Shown here piece by piece: positions 1 to 7,047 of a DNA stretch of 11,787 nucleotides (position 1 is its first letter; the number at the start of each line of letters is the position of its first letter). The stretch covers positions 1 to 11,787 of the forward strand of contig JALGTD010000052.1 of the NCBI GenBank assembly GCA_029821515.1. Reading direction: 5' to 3'. A program made the position numbers and the translations under genes. Source of the DNA: Candidatus Zipacnadia bacterium. GTDB lineage: Bacteria; Armatimonadota; Zipacnadia; Zipacnadales; Zipacnadaceae. The notes below the pieces were generated by a model that had not been told where the DNA came from, made no database searches, and saw only the letters and a program-made list of their open reading frames with translations.

Positions 1-1794
1 CCGGACGGAGCCTGACATCGTGATAACGACCCTTCCGTCGCCATCAGTAGTCACCGAATCCGCATGAATGTGCACCGGAAGACCTCCGGCATCACACAGA
101 TATCGCAGCAAGTAATAAAGGGCGTCACGGGTGGTCTGCTGGTCCACTACCACCCGGGGCAGTTGATCAGCTATCTGGACCTTTACCAGTGACTCACTGA
201 TATCTTCAGTCTGCCGTAGTTTCTCGATCGCCTGACCGATAACACTCCCAACTTCGGTCAATTCAAAGTCAGGCTCTGGTTGCTGAATGACGCGCACCAG
301 GTCGCGAGCCAACTCGTCGAGGCGGGCAATTTCTGGGGTAACGGTATTCTTCCAGAATTCAGCCAGTTCCTGGCTATCTCCGGCGTCGCCCATCAACTCG
401 GCATAGGTACGGATCGCTGTCAGAGGAGTTCTGATCTCGTGCACCAAGCGGCCCACGATACCAGTTAGCATCTTTAACCGTTCCCGACGATGGCGCTCCT
501 CAGCCAGACCTATCTCCGCGGTCATATCCTCCATTATCAGAACAGCACCAGTGGCAGTGCCATCGTCGTCCACCAGTGCTGAGGTACTAACACGCAGCGT
601 CAATTCCCCACCCCAAACAGTTACCTCTTCACCAGTAACTGCCTCGTCGGGGACCTGCAGGGCCGCGTAGAGGTAGTCACCAAGCGGCGAGGGTAACACG
701 CGCAGGTCAGCCTCTTCCACCTTTGAGCGCTCCAGCCCCAAGATCTCGGCGGCATAAGGATTACACAGGCCAATTCGCTCGTCGGCGTCAAGGGTGATAA
801 CCCCGGTATTCATATTCTGCAGGATCCGCTCGATATATGACTTGCTCATCCGCAACTGCTGATGCAGCTCGAAATCCTCCAGGGCAAGAATCACATAGCT
901 GGACAGCAGATACAGTGTTTCTAGCTGCGAGGGAGAATATGATTGACCAGCAACCTGCTCGCCTAACATAAGCAGACCGGCCAGCCGGCCGCCCATAAGA
1001 AGCGGGATGACCACCTGGCCACCAAAGAAGTCCATCTCACGGCTCAGGCCACGGGCGGCCCGCCTGTCGGGCCAATCAACTAACTCTTTTCGAGTGAGCA
1101 CACGGCGATTGCGCTGATACCAGGTTGGCAGGGCGTCTTTGACCAACAATCGCCCACTGGCCGCTATCTGCTGGCGCAGCCCTTGTGTCTGGTTGACCCG
1201 GTAGCAGTCTGCACTATCTTCCCACCACAACAAGCAGTAGCTGCCGCAGCGTACATACTCCACGACGGCCTTAAGGTAAGCCTGCAGCAGCCGGTCCCTG
1301 TCGAACCCGCCAGTAAGTCCGCTGAGAAGTTGCTCGAAGACTTGACGGGCCGGGCGGGAATCTTCCGCCAACATTTTCTGCTGAGGCGATGAAGGATCAG
1401 TCTTAGGCAGGTAGGAAGAACGATCCTCGCTGATGAACTCGGCCTGGGTTACAGCTTGATGGAGAAGCTCAGTAGTATCAGCGGGAGTGCTGTCAGCTCG
1501 CAGCCAAAAATCGGGGCGAAACAGGTTTTCGGTCCGCACCTGCTCAACAATCTCCTCGGGGGCCAGGCATACGAAAACCGCCTGTTTGGCCTCTGCTCTC
1601 AAGCTACGATATTGTTCGAGGGCTGATGCAGTCAGAGATTCCAACCCGAAAACCACCAGCTCCACCTCAACTGCACGGACGACTTCAAGTAGCTCATCGG
1701 GACGGGAGGTGAGCACAACAGCGTCGTCCTTCAGATAACGTCGGAGTTGCTCTTCCCAGTGCTGACTTAAATTGGTCACTAACACAGCAATCAT
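1..1794 (-). CDS. Soluble histidine-kinase-like protein (pseudo-receiver, GAF, PAS, HisKA, degenerate ATPase), 3' end outside window
   Basis: The open frame has 598 codons from the ATG at 1794 and continues past the left edge without a stop. No membrane segment is visible. Residues 1-115 alternate beta strands and helices like a response-regulator receiver, but no Asp ends the third strand, so this is probably a pseudo-receiver. A GAF-like domain spans about 150-310 and a PAS domain about 320-420 (YIERILQNMNTGVITLD). The HisKA H-box is VHEIRTPLTAIRTYAEL with His452. The N-box region (557-570, DALYYLLRYLCDAG) has Tyr565 where the Mg-ATP-binding Asn should be; the G-boxes would lie outside the window. 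The ATG overlaps the stop of the upstream kinase (ATGA), so translation is probably coupled. The PAS-HisKA part is clearly paralogous to that neighbour. It could be a phosphorylated partner or regulator of the upstream kinase rather than an active kinase; that role is inferred. Confidence 0.9.
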   Translation of the reverse strand, partial: MIAVLVTNLSQHWEEQLRRYLKDDAVVLTSRPDELLEVVRAVEVELVVFGLESLTASALEQYRSLRAEAKQAVFVCLAPEEIVEQVRTENLFRPDFWLRADSTPADTTELLHQAVTQAEFISEDRSSYLPKTDPSSPQQKMLAEDSRPARQVFEQLLSGLTGGFDRDRLLQAYLKAVVEYVRCGSYCLLWWEDSADCYRVNQTQGLRQQIAASGRLLVKDALPTWYQRNRRVLTRKELVDWPDRRAARGLSREMDFFGGQVVIPLLMGGRLAGLLMLGEQVAGQSYSPSQLETLYLLSSYVILALEDFELHQQLRMSKSYIERILQNMNTGVITLDADERIGLCNPYAAEILGLERSKVEEADLRVLPSPLGDYLYAALQVPDEAVTGEEVTVWGGELTLRVSTSALVDDDGTATGAVLIMEDMTAEIGLAEERHRRERLKMLTGIVGRLVHEIRTPLTAIRTYAELMGDAGDSQELAEFWKNTVTPEIARLDELARDLVRVIQQPEPDFELTEVGSVIGQAIEKLRQTEDISESLVKVQIADQLPRVVVDQQTTRDALYYLLRYLCDAGGLPVHIHADSVTTDGDGRVVITMSGSVR

Positions 1795-4289
1795 TGTATC
1801 AAACTTCCGCCGGCCTCGGAGTCAGGAGCACCTCCGGGCAGCTCAACCACGAACTCGGTCCCCTCGTCAGGTTCGGAATGTACCTCCAGTGTTCCGCTGT
1901 GCTCTTCAATGATTGTCTGACAGATTGCCAGTCCCAGTCCTGTGCCTTCAGCCTTATCAGTATAGAAAGGTTTGAAGATTTTGTCAACTTTTCCCGGAGG
2001 AATGTAACTTCCGGCGTTGTACACCCGCACCAGCACACGGCCACCGTCAGCGCTGTCACTCTCTTCTGTGCTCACCTCCACCCGCCCCCCCTGCGGTTCG
2101 GCGTCCAGCGCGTTGTTGACCAAGTTTACAATGGCTTGATGCAGTCGGGTCCCGTCACCAACTGGGCTGACCGAGAGTTCGCTCAGGTCGGCGGTCAGTG
2201 AAATCTGTCTGGCTTCGGCCTGGGCAGAGGCCGAGCGAACTACTGACTGGCACAGCCCATTCACATCAATCACTTCGCTGGTGGCGTCAGCCGGTTTCGA
2301 GAGGCTCAAAAGTTGCCCGATCAGCCGGTCAATCTGCTCAATCTCGTCAATTGCGGTCTCCAGAAAGGTGGAACGGAACTCCCCATCCTCTATTCGCGTT
2401 GGTAGCAGTTCGGCGAAGGTGCGGATGGCCACCAGCGGATTACGAATCTCGTGGGCCATACCCGCGGTCAAAACGCGCATCAGCTCCAGCCGCTCAGTTC
2501 TCTGGCGCTCGTTTTCCAACTGCTCAATCACAGTCAGATCGTTTATGACGGCAACTGCACTGCCCCGCTGACCGGCAACACTGGTCAAAGCCGAAGTGCT
2601 GCAGGCGATGGGGATAGAGTTTTGCCCGGGCCGGGGCAGGTTGACTCGATTCCCAGAACGGGCTCGCTTGTACTCCACGGCTGTCCGGAGACCCTGGGCA
2701 ATGATGGTGGGCAGTATTCCCAGATCCTGGTCTATTACGTTCTCCCGGCTTATGCCGATCATCCGTTCTGCGGCCCGATTGTACAGGAAGACGCGTCCGT
2801 CGCCGTCCGCCGCAATCACCCCGCTGTCCATCTCGCGAAGAATCGTTTCAATGTATTCCTTAGTAGTGACCATTTCTGCATACAGATTCGCATTTTGCAA
2901 GGCCAGCGAGATCAACGGTACCATACTCCGCAATTGCTCAATTTGCTCGGGCTGGTACATTTCTCCCGACTGGTTGGGGCCAACAATGACCAGGCCAACC
3001 AACTCATCTGCCCACCGTAGCGGCGCGACAATCTGGGCATCAAGGGAGTCCAAGGCATCCGCCAGGGGTTGGGCTACATTAAGGCTACCAAACCGGAAGA
3101 TTTCGTCGCGGTTGATGATATCGTGGGAGCTAGCAGCAGTTCTGACGACCATATGGCGCTGAGGTAGGAAGTCATTATTCGCTGGGAGGTCTTGACTACC
3201 CTCGGCTGATCTGCTAACTCGGCGCAGGTAATCCTCCGTGTCCTCATCCTGCAGCAAGATCGAGACTCGGTCTGGTTGTAGCATTTCAAATATAGCATCG
3301 GCTGACTGCTCCAATAGGTGATCAATATCAAGGGTGCGGAGAATAGCTTCGGTGACGCGGTCAAAAGCTTCTTGCGGCTTCTCCTCCCTTGTATCCGAGC
3401 GGCCAATAACCTCAGAGACGTAGGCGTGCAACGGGTAGATTGCAAAACCCATAAATAGACCCGTCAGCATATACATCAAAACCATATATTGCTCCCGAGT
3501 GCCTATGAAAAACTCGGAAAGCGTCAGCGCGATGAATGCGATAGCCAATACCGGGATGATAACAAATAGCAAAGCGAGTAGGCGCCGGAGTGCGATTTTA
3601 GGTCCGACAATATGCTCCTTGGCCAGAGCGTAAGCCATTGCTCCGATAGTGAATATGTAGCCGGGCGAGCCCCAGCGGCTGTAATAGGCATTGCCCCAGA
3701 CCAGGGGCAGTAACACCATTGTAACCAGGGCGATGGCCTGGCTGACGAGCAGCCCTGTCAGCACATAGCTTACCTGGACCCGCTGTAAGCCCCGCAGGCG
3801 CCGGACTTTTCGGTACATCACATAGTCAGCCCAGCCCAGGGTCATGACAGTAAACAGTCCAAAGGCCACGAAGGGAGGGCCGTATTCGACCAGCACAGTG
3901 CCGCGTGCCAGCTCAACTGAGGTCAGCAGGCCCGGAGCAAGCCCAACCACTCCGAAGAGCAGGCCAGTCCCATACAACATGGCCCGACGCGACCAGGCTA
4001 CATACCGAATGCGGTCGGGGAAAACCCAGGCAAAGTCAAGGCATGTACAGATTACCACTGCCACCACGGGGTGAGTAGCACGAATCCAGAAGGCAGCCTG
4101 CGCCGGTGAGGCAGCCCACTGGATCATATAGTTGCACAAAACCCACGCGGCAACCGCCAGCGCATGGACAGTGTATAGCCGATTCCACACCCGGTCCGGT
4201 GCCCGGTGATATACGGCTATGGCCAGGACGATGCTGGCCACTGATATGGTTGCTAGAATGATGCGAGTTGCCTCGAACATCTTAGCCAA
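1791..4289 (-). CDS. Membrane sensor histidine kinase, 7TM-GAF-PAS-HisKA-HATPase
   Basis: An 832-residue sensor kinase. Residues 1 to about 260 contain seven or more hydrophobic segments resembling the HisKA_7TM N-terminal region, so the sensor is in the inner membrane. They are followed by a further hydrophobic pair, a GAF domain (about 310-470), a PAS domain (about 478-590), HisKA with the H-box MAHEIRNPLVAIRTFAELL (His613), and HATPase_c with N-box NLVNNALDA (Asn726). The G1 box is YNAG (757-760), with Asn for the usual Asp, and the G2 box is GTGLGLAI (782-789). The NtrB-like core looks catalytically complete. Its response regulator is not in the window and may lie to the left. The predicted start is a TTG at 4289, 8 bases after the ketosynthase stop; an in-frame ATG at 4280 (residue 4) is an equally good choice, since neither has a clear Shine-Dalgarno sequence. 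The stop overlaps the start of the next kinase gene. Ligand unknown. Confidence 0.95.
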   Translation of the reverse strand: MAKMFEATRIILATISVASIVLAIAVYHRAPDRVWNRLYTVHALAVAAWVLCNYMIQWAASPAQAAFWIRATHPVVAVVICTCLDFAWVFPDRIRYVAWSRRAMLYGTGLLFGVVGLAPGLLTSVELARGTVLVEYGPPFVAFGLFTVMTLGWADYVMYRKVRRLRGLQRVQVSYVLTGLLVSQAIALVTMVLLPLVWGNAYYSRWGSPGYIFTIGAMAYALAKEHIVGPKIALRRLLALLFVIIPVLAIAFIALTLSEFFIGTREQYMVLMYMLTGLFMGFAIYPLHAYVSEVIGRSDTREEKPQEAFDRVTEAILRTLDIDHLLEQSADAIFEMLQPDRVSILLQDEDTEDYLRRVSRSAEGSQDLPANNDFLPQRHMVVRTAASSHDIINRDEIFRFGSLNVAQPLADALDSLDAQIVAPLRWADELVGLVIVGPNQSGEMYQPEQIEQLRSMVPLISLALQNANLYAEMVTTKEYIETILREMDSGVIAADGDGRVFLYNRAAERMIGISRENVIDQDLGILPTIIAQGLRTAVEYKRARSGNRVNLPRPGQNSIPIACSTSALTSVAGQRGSAVAVINDLTVIEQLENERQRTERLELMRVLTAGMAHEIRNPLVAIRTFAELLPTRIEDGEFRSTFLETAIDEIEQIDRLIGQLLSLSKPADATSEVIDVNGLCQSVVRSASAQAEARQISLTADLSELSVSPVGDGTRLHQAIVNLVNNALDAEPQGGRVEVSTEESDSADGGRVLVRVYNAGSYIPPGKVDKIFKPFYTDKAEGTGLGLAICQTIIEEHSGTLEVHSEPDEGTEFVVELPGGAPDSEAGGSLIQ

Positions 4290-4297
4290 CCCCAGCT

Positions 4298-5572
4298 CTA
4301 CGAGTGTTCGTTGAACCTGCGAACTATCAAAGCACCGTGGGTACCGCCAAAGCTGTGGGAATTGAGCATTATAGTATCAACCCGGGCACGGCGGGCCACA
4401 TTGGGAACGTAGTCCAGATCACATTCGGGATCCAGTACCTGGTAATTGATGGTCGGAGCCAGCACTTGAGTCTGTAAACTCATACAGGAACTAACTAGTT
4501 GCCAGGCCCCCCCGGCGGCAAAGGACTGGCCGGTGGATGACTTTATTGAGCTTACGGGCACATTATAGGCGTGTTTGCCCATAACCATCTTGAAAGCTCG
4601 GGTTTCGGCGATATCATACTGGCGGTTGCCGATACCGTGGGCGCAGATGTAATCGATACTGGAACTGCTTAGCTTACTACTTAACAGCGCACTACGAAAA
4701 GCGTGGGCAAGTTCGCGGCCACTGGGATCGGCTGCGATTAGATGCTGCGCTTCAGTAGCCGAGCCATAGCCCAGCACCTCGGCATAGATATCAGCGCCGC
4801 GCTGTAGAGCATACTCGGCCGTCTCCAGCACAACAGCTCCCGCCCCTTCGCTGAGCACCAAGCCGTCGCGGGTGTAGTCATAGGGCCGACAAGCTGTCTG
4901 TGGCGAGCTATTGTGATGGGTCAACACTCGTTGTTTGCACAGCAAAGTCATGGCTACCGTACTCACGCAGGCTTCCGTGCCACCGGCAATCATTACTTGA
5001 GCCTGACCAGACCGCAGAATGTTGGCCGCAGTGTTGACCGCATCGAGACTGGCCACGCAGCCTGCCGCCAAGGTGCTGTTTGGTCCTTTCATACCCAGTT
5101 CAATGAACACGTGACTGGTAGCGGCGTGAGCAGCCAGTTGGGTAGCGGCAGTGATCTCTATCCCTGCCGGCCCGACGGTGTCGAACTCCTTGTACATCTC
5201 GTCAGCGACGTTGCCGTTTCCGGCCAGACTGGTGCCAAAGACAGCGCCAGCCTGGTAGGGATCAAAGCCATCATTCATGCCCAGGCTAGCATCGGCCACT
5301 GCCAGGCGCGCCGCAGCCACGGCAAAATGGCTGAAGCGACCCGCCCGCTTGGCTTCTTTGGCGTTCATATACCGGGTAGGATCAAAATCGCGGACCTGTC
5401 CGGCGATGCGACAGTACAGATCCGAGGTATCAAAACCCTCGATCCAGTCTATGCCGGAACGGCCCTGGACAACGGCGTCCCAGAACGCGTCCTTGCCGAT
5501 GCCAACGGGGCTTACTACACCCAGTCCAGTTATGACAACCCTCTGGCGAAGGTTGTTCGAAGACCAGCTCAT
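4298..5572 (-). CDS. FabF/KS-alpha-type beta-ketoacyl synthase with Cys-His-Gln active site
   Basis: At 424 residues it has the full length of FabF (KAS II) and of type II polyketide KS-alpha subunits, which condense acyl-Cys with malonyl-ACP in the cytoplasm. The start VVITGLGVVSPVG is typical of the family. The nucleophile is Cys172 (AAGCVASLDAV), and the first His is His312 in AHGIGN, where the family usually has AHGTST or AHGSGT. Lys344 is present (SSIKSSTG), but the next motif reads TGQ instead of TGH, so the second catalytic His is Gln349. The gating loop is SFGGTH rather than GFGGTN. The AAGGA that follows TGQ recalls chain-length factors, which however lack the Cys. No ACP, ketoreductase or other FAS gene is nearby, so it is unlikely to be the housekeeping FabF. 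The ATG at 5572 has only a weak Shine-Dalgarno sequence. Condensing activity is uncertain; lipid or polyketide-like modification is inferred. Confidence 0.93.
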   Translation of the reverse strand: MSWSSNNLRQRVVITGLGVVSPVGIGKDAFWDAVVQGRSGIDWIEGFDTSDLYCRIAGQVRDFDPTRYMNAKEAKRAGRFSHFAVAAARLAVADASLGMNDGFDPYQAGAVFGTSLAGNGNVADEMYKEFDTVGPAGIEITAATQLAAHAATSHVFIELGMKGPNSTLAAGCVASLDAVNTAANILRSGQAQVMIAGGTEACVSTVAMTLLCKQRVLTHHNSSPQTACRPYDYTRDGLVLSEGAGAVVLETAEYALQRGADIYAEVLGYGSATEAQHLIAADPSGRELAHAFRSALLSSKLSSSSIDYICAHGIGNRQYDIAETRAFKMVMGKHAYNVPVSSIKSSTGQSFAAGGAWQLVSSCMSLQTQVLAPTINYQVLDPECDLDYVPNVARRARVDTIMLNSHSFGGTHGALIVRRFNEHS

Positions 5573-5644
5573 CGCTTGCCTGCTTTCTGTCAGCGGCGCT
5601 CAGGGTAGCGGGCTACGCTCGCTGTCACGAATGCAATAATCAGG
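5573..5644 (-). other. Intercistronic spacer with nested inverted repeats
   Basis: The 72 bases between the barrel-protein stop and the ketosynthase start contain nested inverted repeats: an outer CAGCG (5591-5595) with CGCTG (5620-5624), and an inner GTAGC (5605-5609) with GCTAC (5612-5616). No T-run follows on the minus strand, so it does not look like an intrinsic terminator. It could stabilise or process an operon mRNA. No promoter with good -35 and -10 boxes was recognised here. Confidence 0.4.
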
Positions 5645-6655
5645 CTACCACTGCCGGCGAACCTCGAACTGGTGGGTATCTGAACCACCCAGGCTGGCTC
5701 CCACCATATCATCGTTCCAGTCATTAATAAACGCATACTGGGCTGACCAGCCATCCCCGACCCAACCAGCTCCCAAAGACAGAGAGCCATCGTTCCAGCC
5801 GGCGCGGGCCGTCCACGTCTCGTTCAGGGCTACCTCTGTCCCCAAGCGGAAACCGGAGTCGCCGACTTTCGCTCCTACTCCTTCTGTGGTGAGCTGCTGC
5901 CATTCCACAGCCGCCAGCACCTGCTCTGAGACCTGGCGGGAGAGGCCGATGGCAATCTCCTCGGATGTGAACCCTGCTGAGCCTGCAGATAGTATGGTGC
6001 CGGACCAACTTACGTTTTCGCGGTAGTGGTCGTAGACAAAGCCCAACCGGCTGAGTTCATCAACCTCGTACAGACCGCCCAGGCGAAAGCCGAAGTCAAC
6101 ATCGCTTTGCAGACGTTCGCTGCTGCCGGGCGGCAGCGGGGGGCCAGCATTGTAGTTGGTTTCGGTATCAAACAACGGTGATACTCCCATACCCAGTACC
6201 CAACGGTCTCCTATGCGGCGGCCATAGTGCACAGCCAGATCTTGCTCCTCATAGGTTGCCTGTGCATTGACCCCACCGGCACTGACTGTTCCCGCATCAC
6301 TGTCCAGGTTGAAGTAGGTTACCTGCCAGCCGTCCCGGCCCGGCTGGAGGGGCTGAGCATAGGAAACCTGCGCCCCCTTCATCTTCAGGCCCCCGTCAAA
6401 GTCAGTGACAGAGTATCGGGCGAGCCCCTGACCGGCCTGGAGTGTGCCGGCGAAGGCGGGGTTGCCAAAGCCAACATCCTTGATGCAGGTGACGAATCCG
6501 CCCATGCCAAATAACCTGGTGGTAGTAGCGGTAGGCAGGGCAAACAGATGGGGAGTGGCGTACGACGCAACGAATTCGGCCTGCGGAAAAGCGGGGGTGG
6601 CGGCGACCAACAGGGCAAGGGTCGCCAATACGATTACGTGCAGTCTTAGCTGCAT
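5645..6655 (-). CDS. Secreted outer-membrane beta-barrel protein with FadL/PorV-like N-terminal motif
   Basis: A 336-residue protein. Residues 1 to about 25 form a Sec signal peptide (hydrophobic core LHVIVLATLALLVAA, likely cleavage near PAFPQA). The mature N-terminus has RLFGMGGFVTCIKDVGFGNP (47-66), which resembles the GMGGA...D...NPAG motif of FadL, PorV and related barrel proteins. The rest is a series of short amphipathic, Gly- and aromatic-rich stretches (for example LAVHYGRRIGDRWVLGMGVS), ending in HQFEVRRQW with a terminal aromatic as in BAM-inserted barrels. The ATG at 6655 was chosen because AAAAGGAGAGAG lies 9 bases upstream (GGAG to ATG) and a signal peptide follows directly; a GTG at 6724 would put 23 charged residues before it. 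It is the first gene of the minus-strand unit. Transport of a hydrophobic substrate is only suggested by the motif and the ketosynthase neighbour. Confidence 0.85.
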   Translation of the reverse strand: MQLRLHVIVLATLALLVAATPAFPQAEFVASYATPHLFALPTATTTRLFGMGGFVTCIKDVGFGNPAFAGTLQAGQGLARYSVTDFDGGLKMKGAQVSYAQPLQPGRDGWQVTYFNLDSDAGTVSAGGVNAQATYEEQDLAVHYGRRIGDRWVLGMGVSPLFDTETNYNAGPPLPPGSSERLQSDVDFGFRLGGLYEVDELSRLGFVYDHYRENVSWSGTILSAGSAGFTSEEIAIGLSRQVSEQVLAAVEWQQLTTEGVGAKVGDSGFRLGTEVALNETWTARAGWNDGSLSLGAGWVGDGWSAQYAFINDWNDDMVGASLGGSDTHQFEVRRQW

Positions 6656-6660
6656 GGCTG

Positions 6661-6674
6661 CTCTCTCCTTTTCT
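6661..6674 (-). promoter_or_regulatory. Strong Shine-Dalgarno sequence that fixes the barrel-protein start
   Basis: On the minus strand AAAAGGAGAGAG precedes the ATG at 6655, with 9 bases between GGAG and ATG. It supports this start over the upstream GTG at 6724. Confidence 0.8.
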
Positions 6675-6704
6675 GCGAGTCTTGCTGTAGTTGAAGCTGT
6701 ATGT

Positions 6705-6729
6705 AGCCGCACAGCGGCTTTCACGCCGC
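6705..6729 (-). promoter_or_regulatory. Mutually exclusive hairpins in the barrel-protein mRNA leader
   Basis: On the minus strand the order is GCGGC, GTGAAA, GCCGC, TGT, GCGGC. The middle GCCGC can pair either with the 5' copy (6-base loop) or, as AGCCGC with GCGGCT, with the 3' copy (3-base loop). The element is 50-75 bases upstream of the barrel-protein start. Whether it is in the transcript depends on an unidentified promoter. Confidence 0.35.
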
Positions 6730-6818
6730 CTGCTGACTGTCTATCCCTGCTTGCTGAATCTTTAATGAACTTCGACGAATGTTGCGATATCTGGTTCAGT
6801 GGGAGGGCAGCCCAGTTT

Positions 6819-6846
6819 TTGTCCTACTTTCGTGAAGTATTATAAT
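6819..6846 (+). promoter_or_regulatory. Sigma70-like promoter for the FAD oxidase gene
   Basis: TTGTCC (6819-6824) and a perfect TATAAT (6841-6846) are 16 bases apart. Transcription would begin near 6853, giving a leader of about 195 bases before the oxidase ATG at 7048. A CCCAG/CTGGG hairpin (6869-6885) and a GGGGC/GCCCC pair (6930-6934 with 6952-6956) lie in that leader. Confidence 0.6.
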
Positions 6847-7015
6847 GAATAATGTCTACAAACGCAAGCCCAGTCTCCTTCTGGGTATGCAAAATCAGCC
6901 CTGTCAGCCATTGGAATTGGTCTATGGAGGGGGCCCGTTGGGAGGTTTGCTGCCCCATTTCGAGAAGACTACTGACACCAATGCGGTCCAGAGCAAGGTG
7001 CAGTATGTCGTGTAG
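6845..7015 (+). CDS. Possible 56-residue small ORF, doubtful
   Basis: The frame begins MNNVYKRKPS and ends KVQYVV, with third-position GC of about 64% by hand count, not unlike the neighbouring genes. Against it, the ATG overlaps the predicted -10 box at 6841-6846, so the transcript from that promoter would lack the start, and no Shine-Dalgarno sequence precedes it. An in-frame ATG at 6887 also lacks one. No family was recognised. I list it so that it can be checked by conservation; it is more likely a non-coding leader. Confidence 0.15.
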   Translation: MNNVYKRKPSLLLGMQNQPCQPLELVYGGGPLGGLLPHFEKTTDTNAVQSKVQYVV

Positions 7016-7047
7016 GCGGGAATATCTTATTAGTTAGAGGCAACAGA

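Larger units (their letters stand above)
6656..7047. other. 392-base divergent intergenic region between barrel-protein gene and FAD oxidase gene
   Basis: It holds the leaders of two divergent genes. On the right side is a rightward sigma70-like promoter at 6819-6846, then a leader of about 195 bases. On the left are alternative hairpins in the barrel-protein leader (6705-6729). A 56-codon frame (6845-7015) and a 61-codon frame (6852-7037) occur here, but neither has a convincing ribosome binding site. I could not recognise a clear leftward promoter or a known riboswitch. Confidence 0.6.

Noticed and set aside
2198..3162. Several long plus-strand frames opposite the 7TM kinase
   Set aside because: They are antisense shadows of a high-GC coding gene; the minus-strand protein has complete kinase motifs.
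4507..4513. Run of seven C residues in the ketosynthase as a frameshift site
   Set aside because: The reading frame on both sides matches the family (AAGGAWQLV), so no frame change has occurred.
4913..5608. 231-codon plus-strand frame opposite the ketosynthase
   Set aside because: It is a shadow frame; the minus strand encodes an intact family member.
5591..5624. Intrinsic terminator between barrel protein and ketosynthase
   Set aside because: There are inverted repeats but no T-run on the transcribed strand.
6656..6724. GTG at 6724 as start of the barrel protein
   Set aside because: It would put 23 charged residues before a clear signal peptide; the ATG at 6655 has a strong ribosome binding site.
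6444..6845. 133-codon plus-strand frame
   Set aside because: It is mostly antisense to the barrel-protein gene, with low-complexity Ala/Val content and no ribosome binding site.
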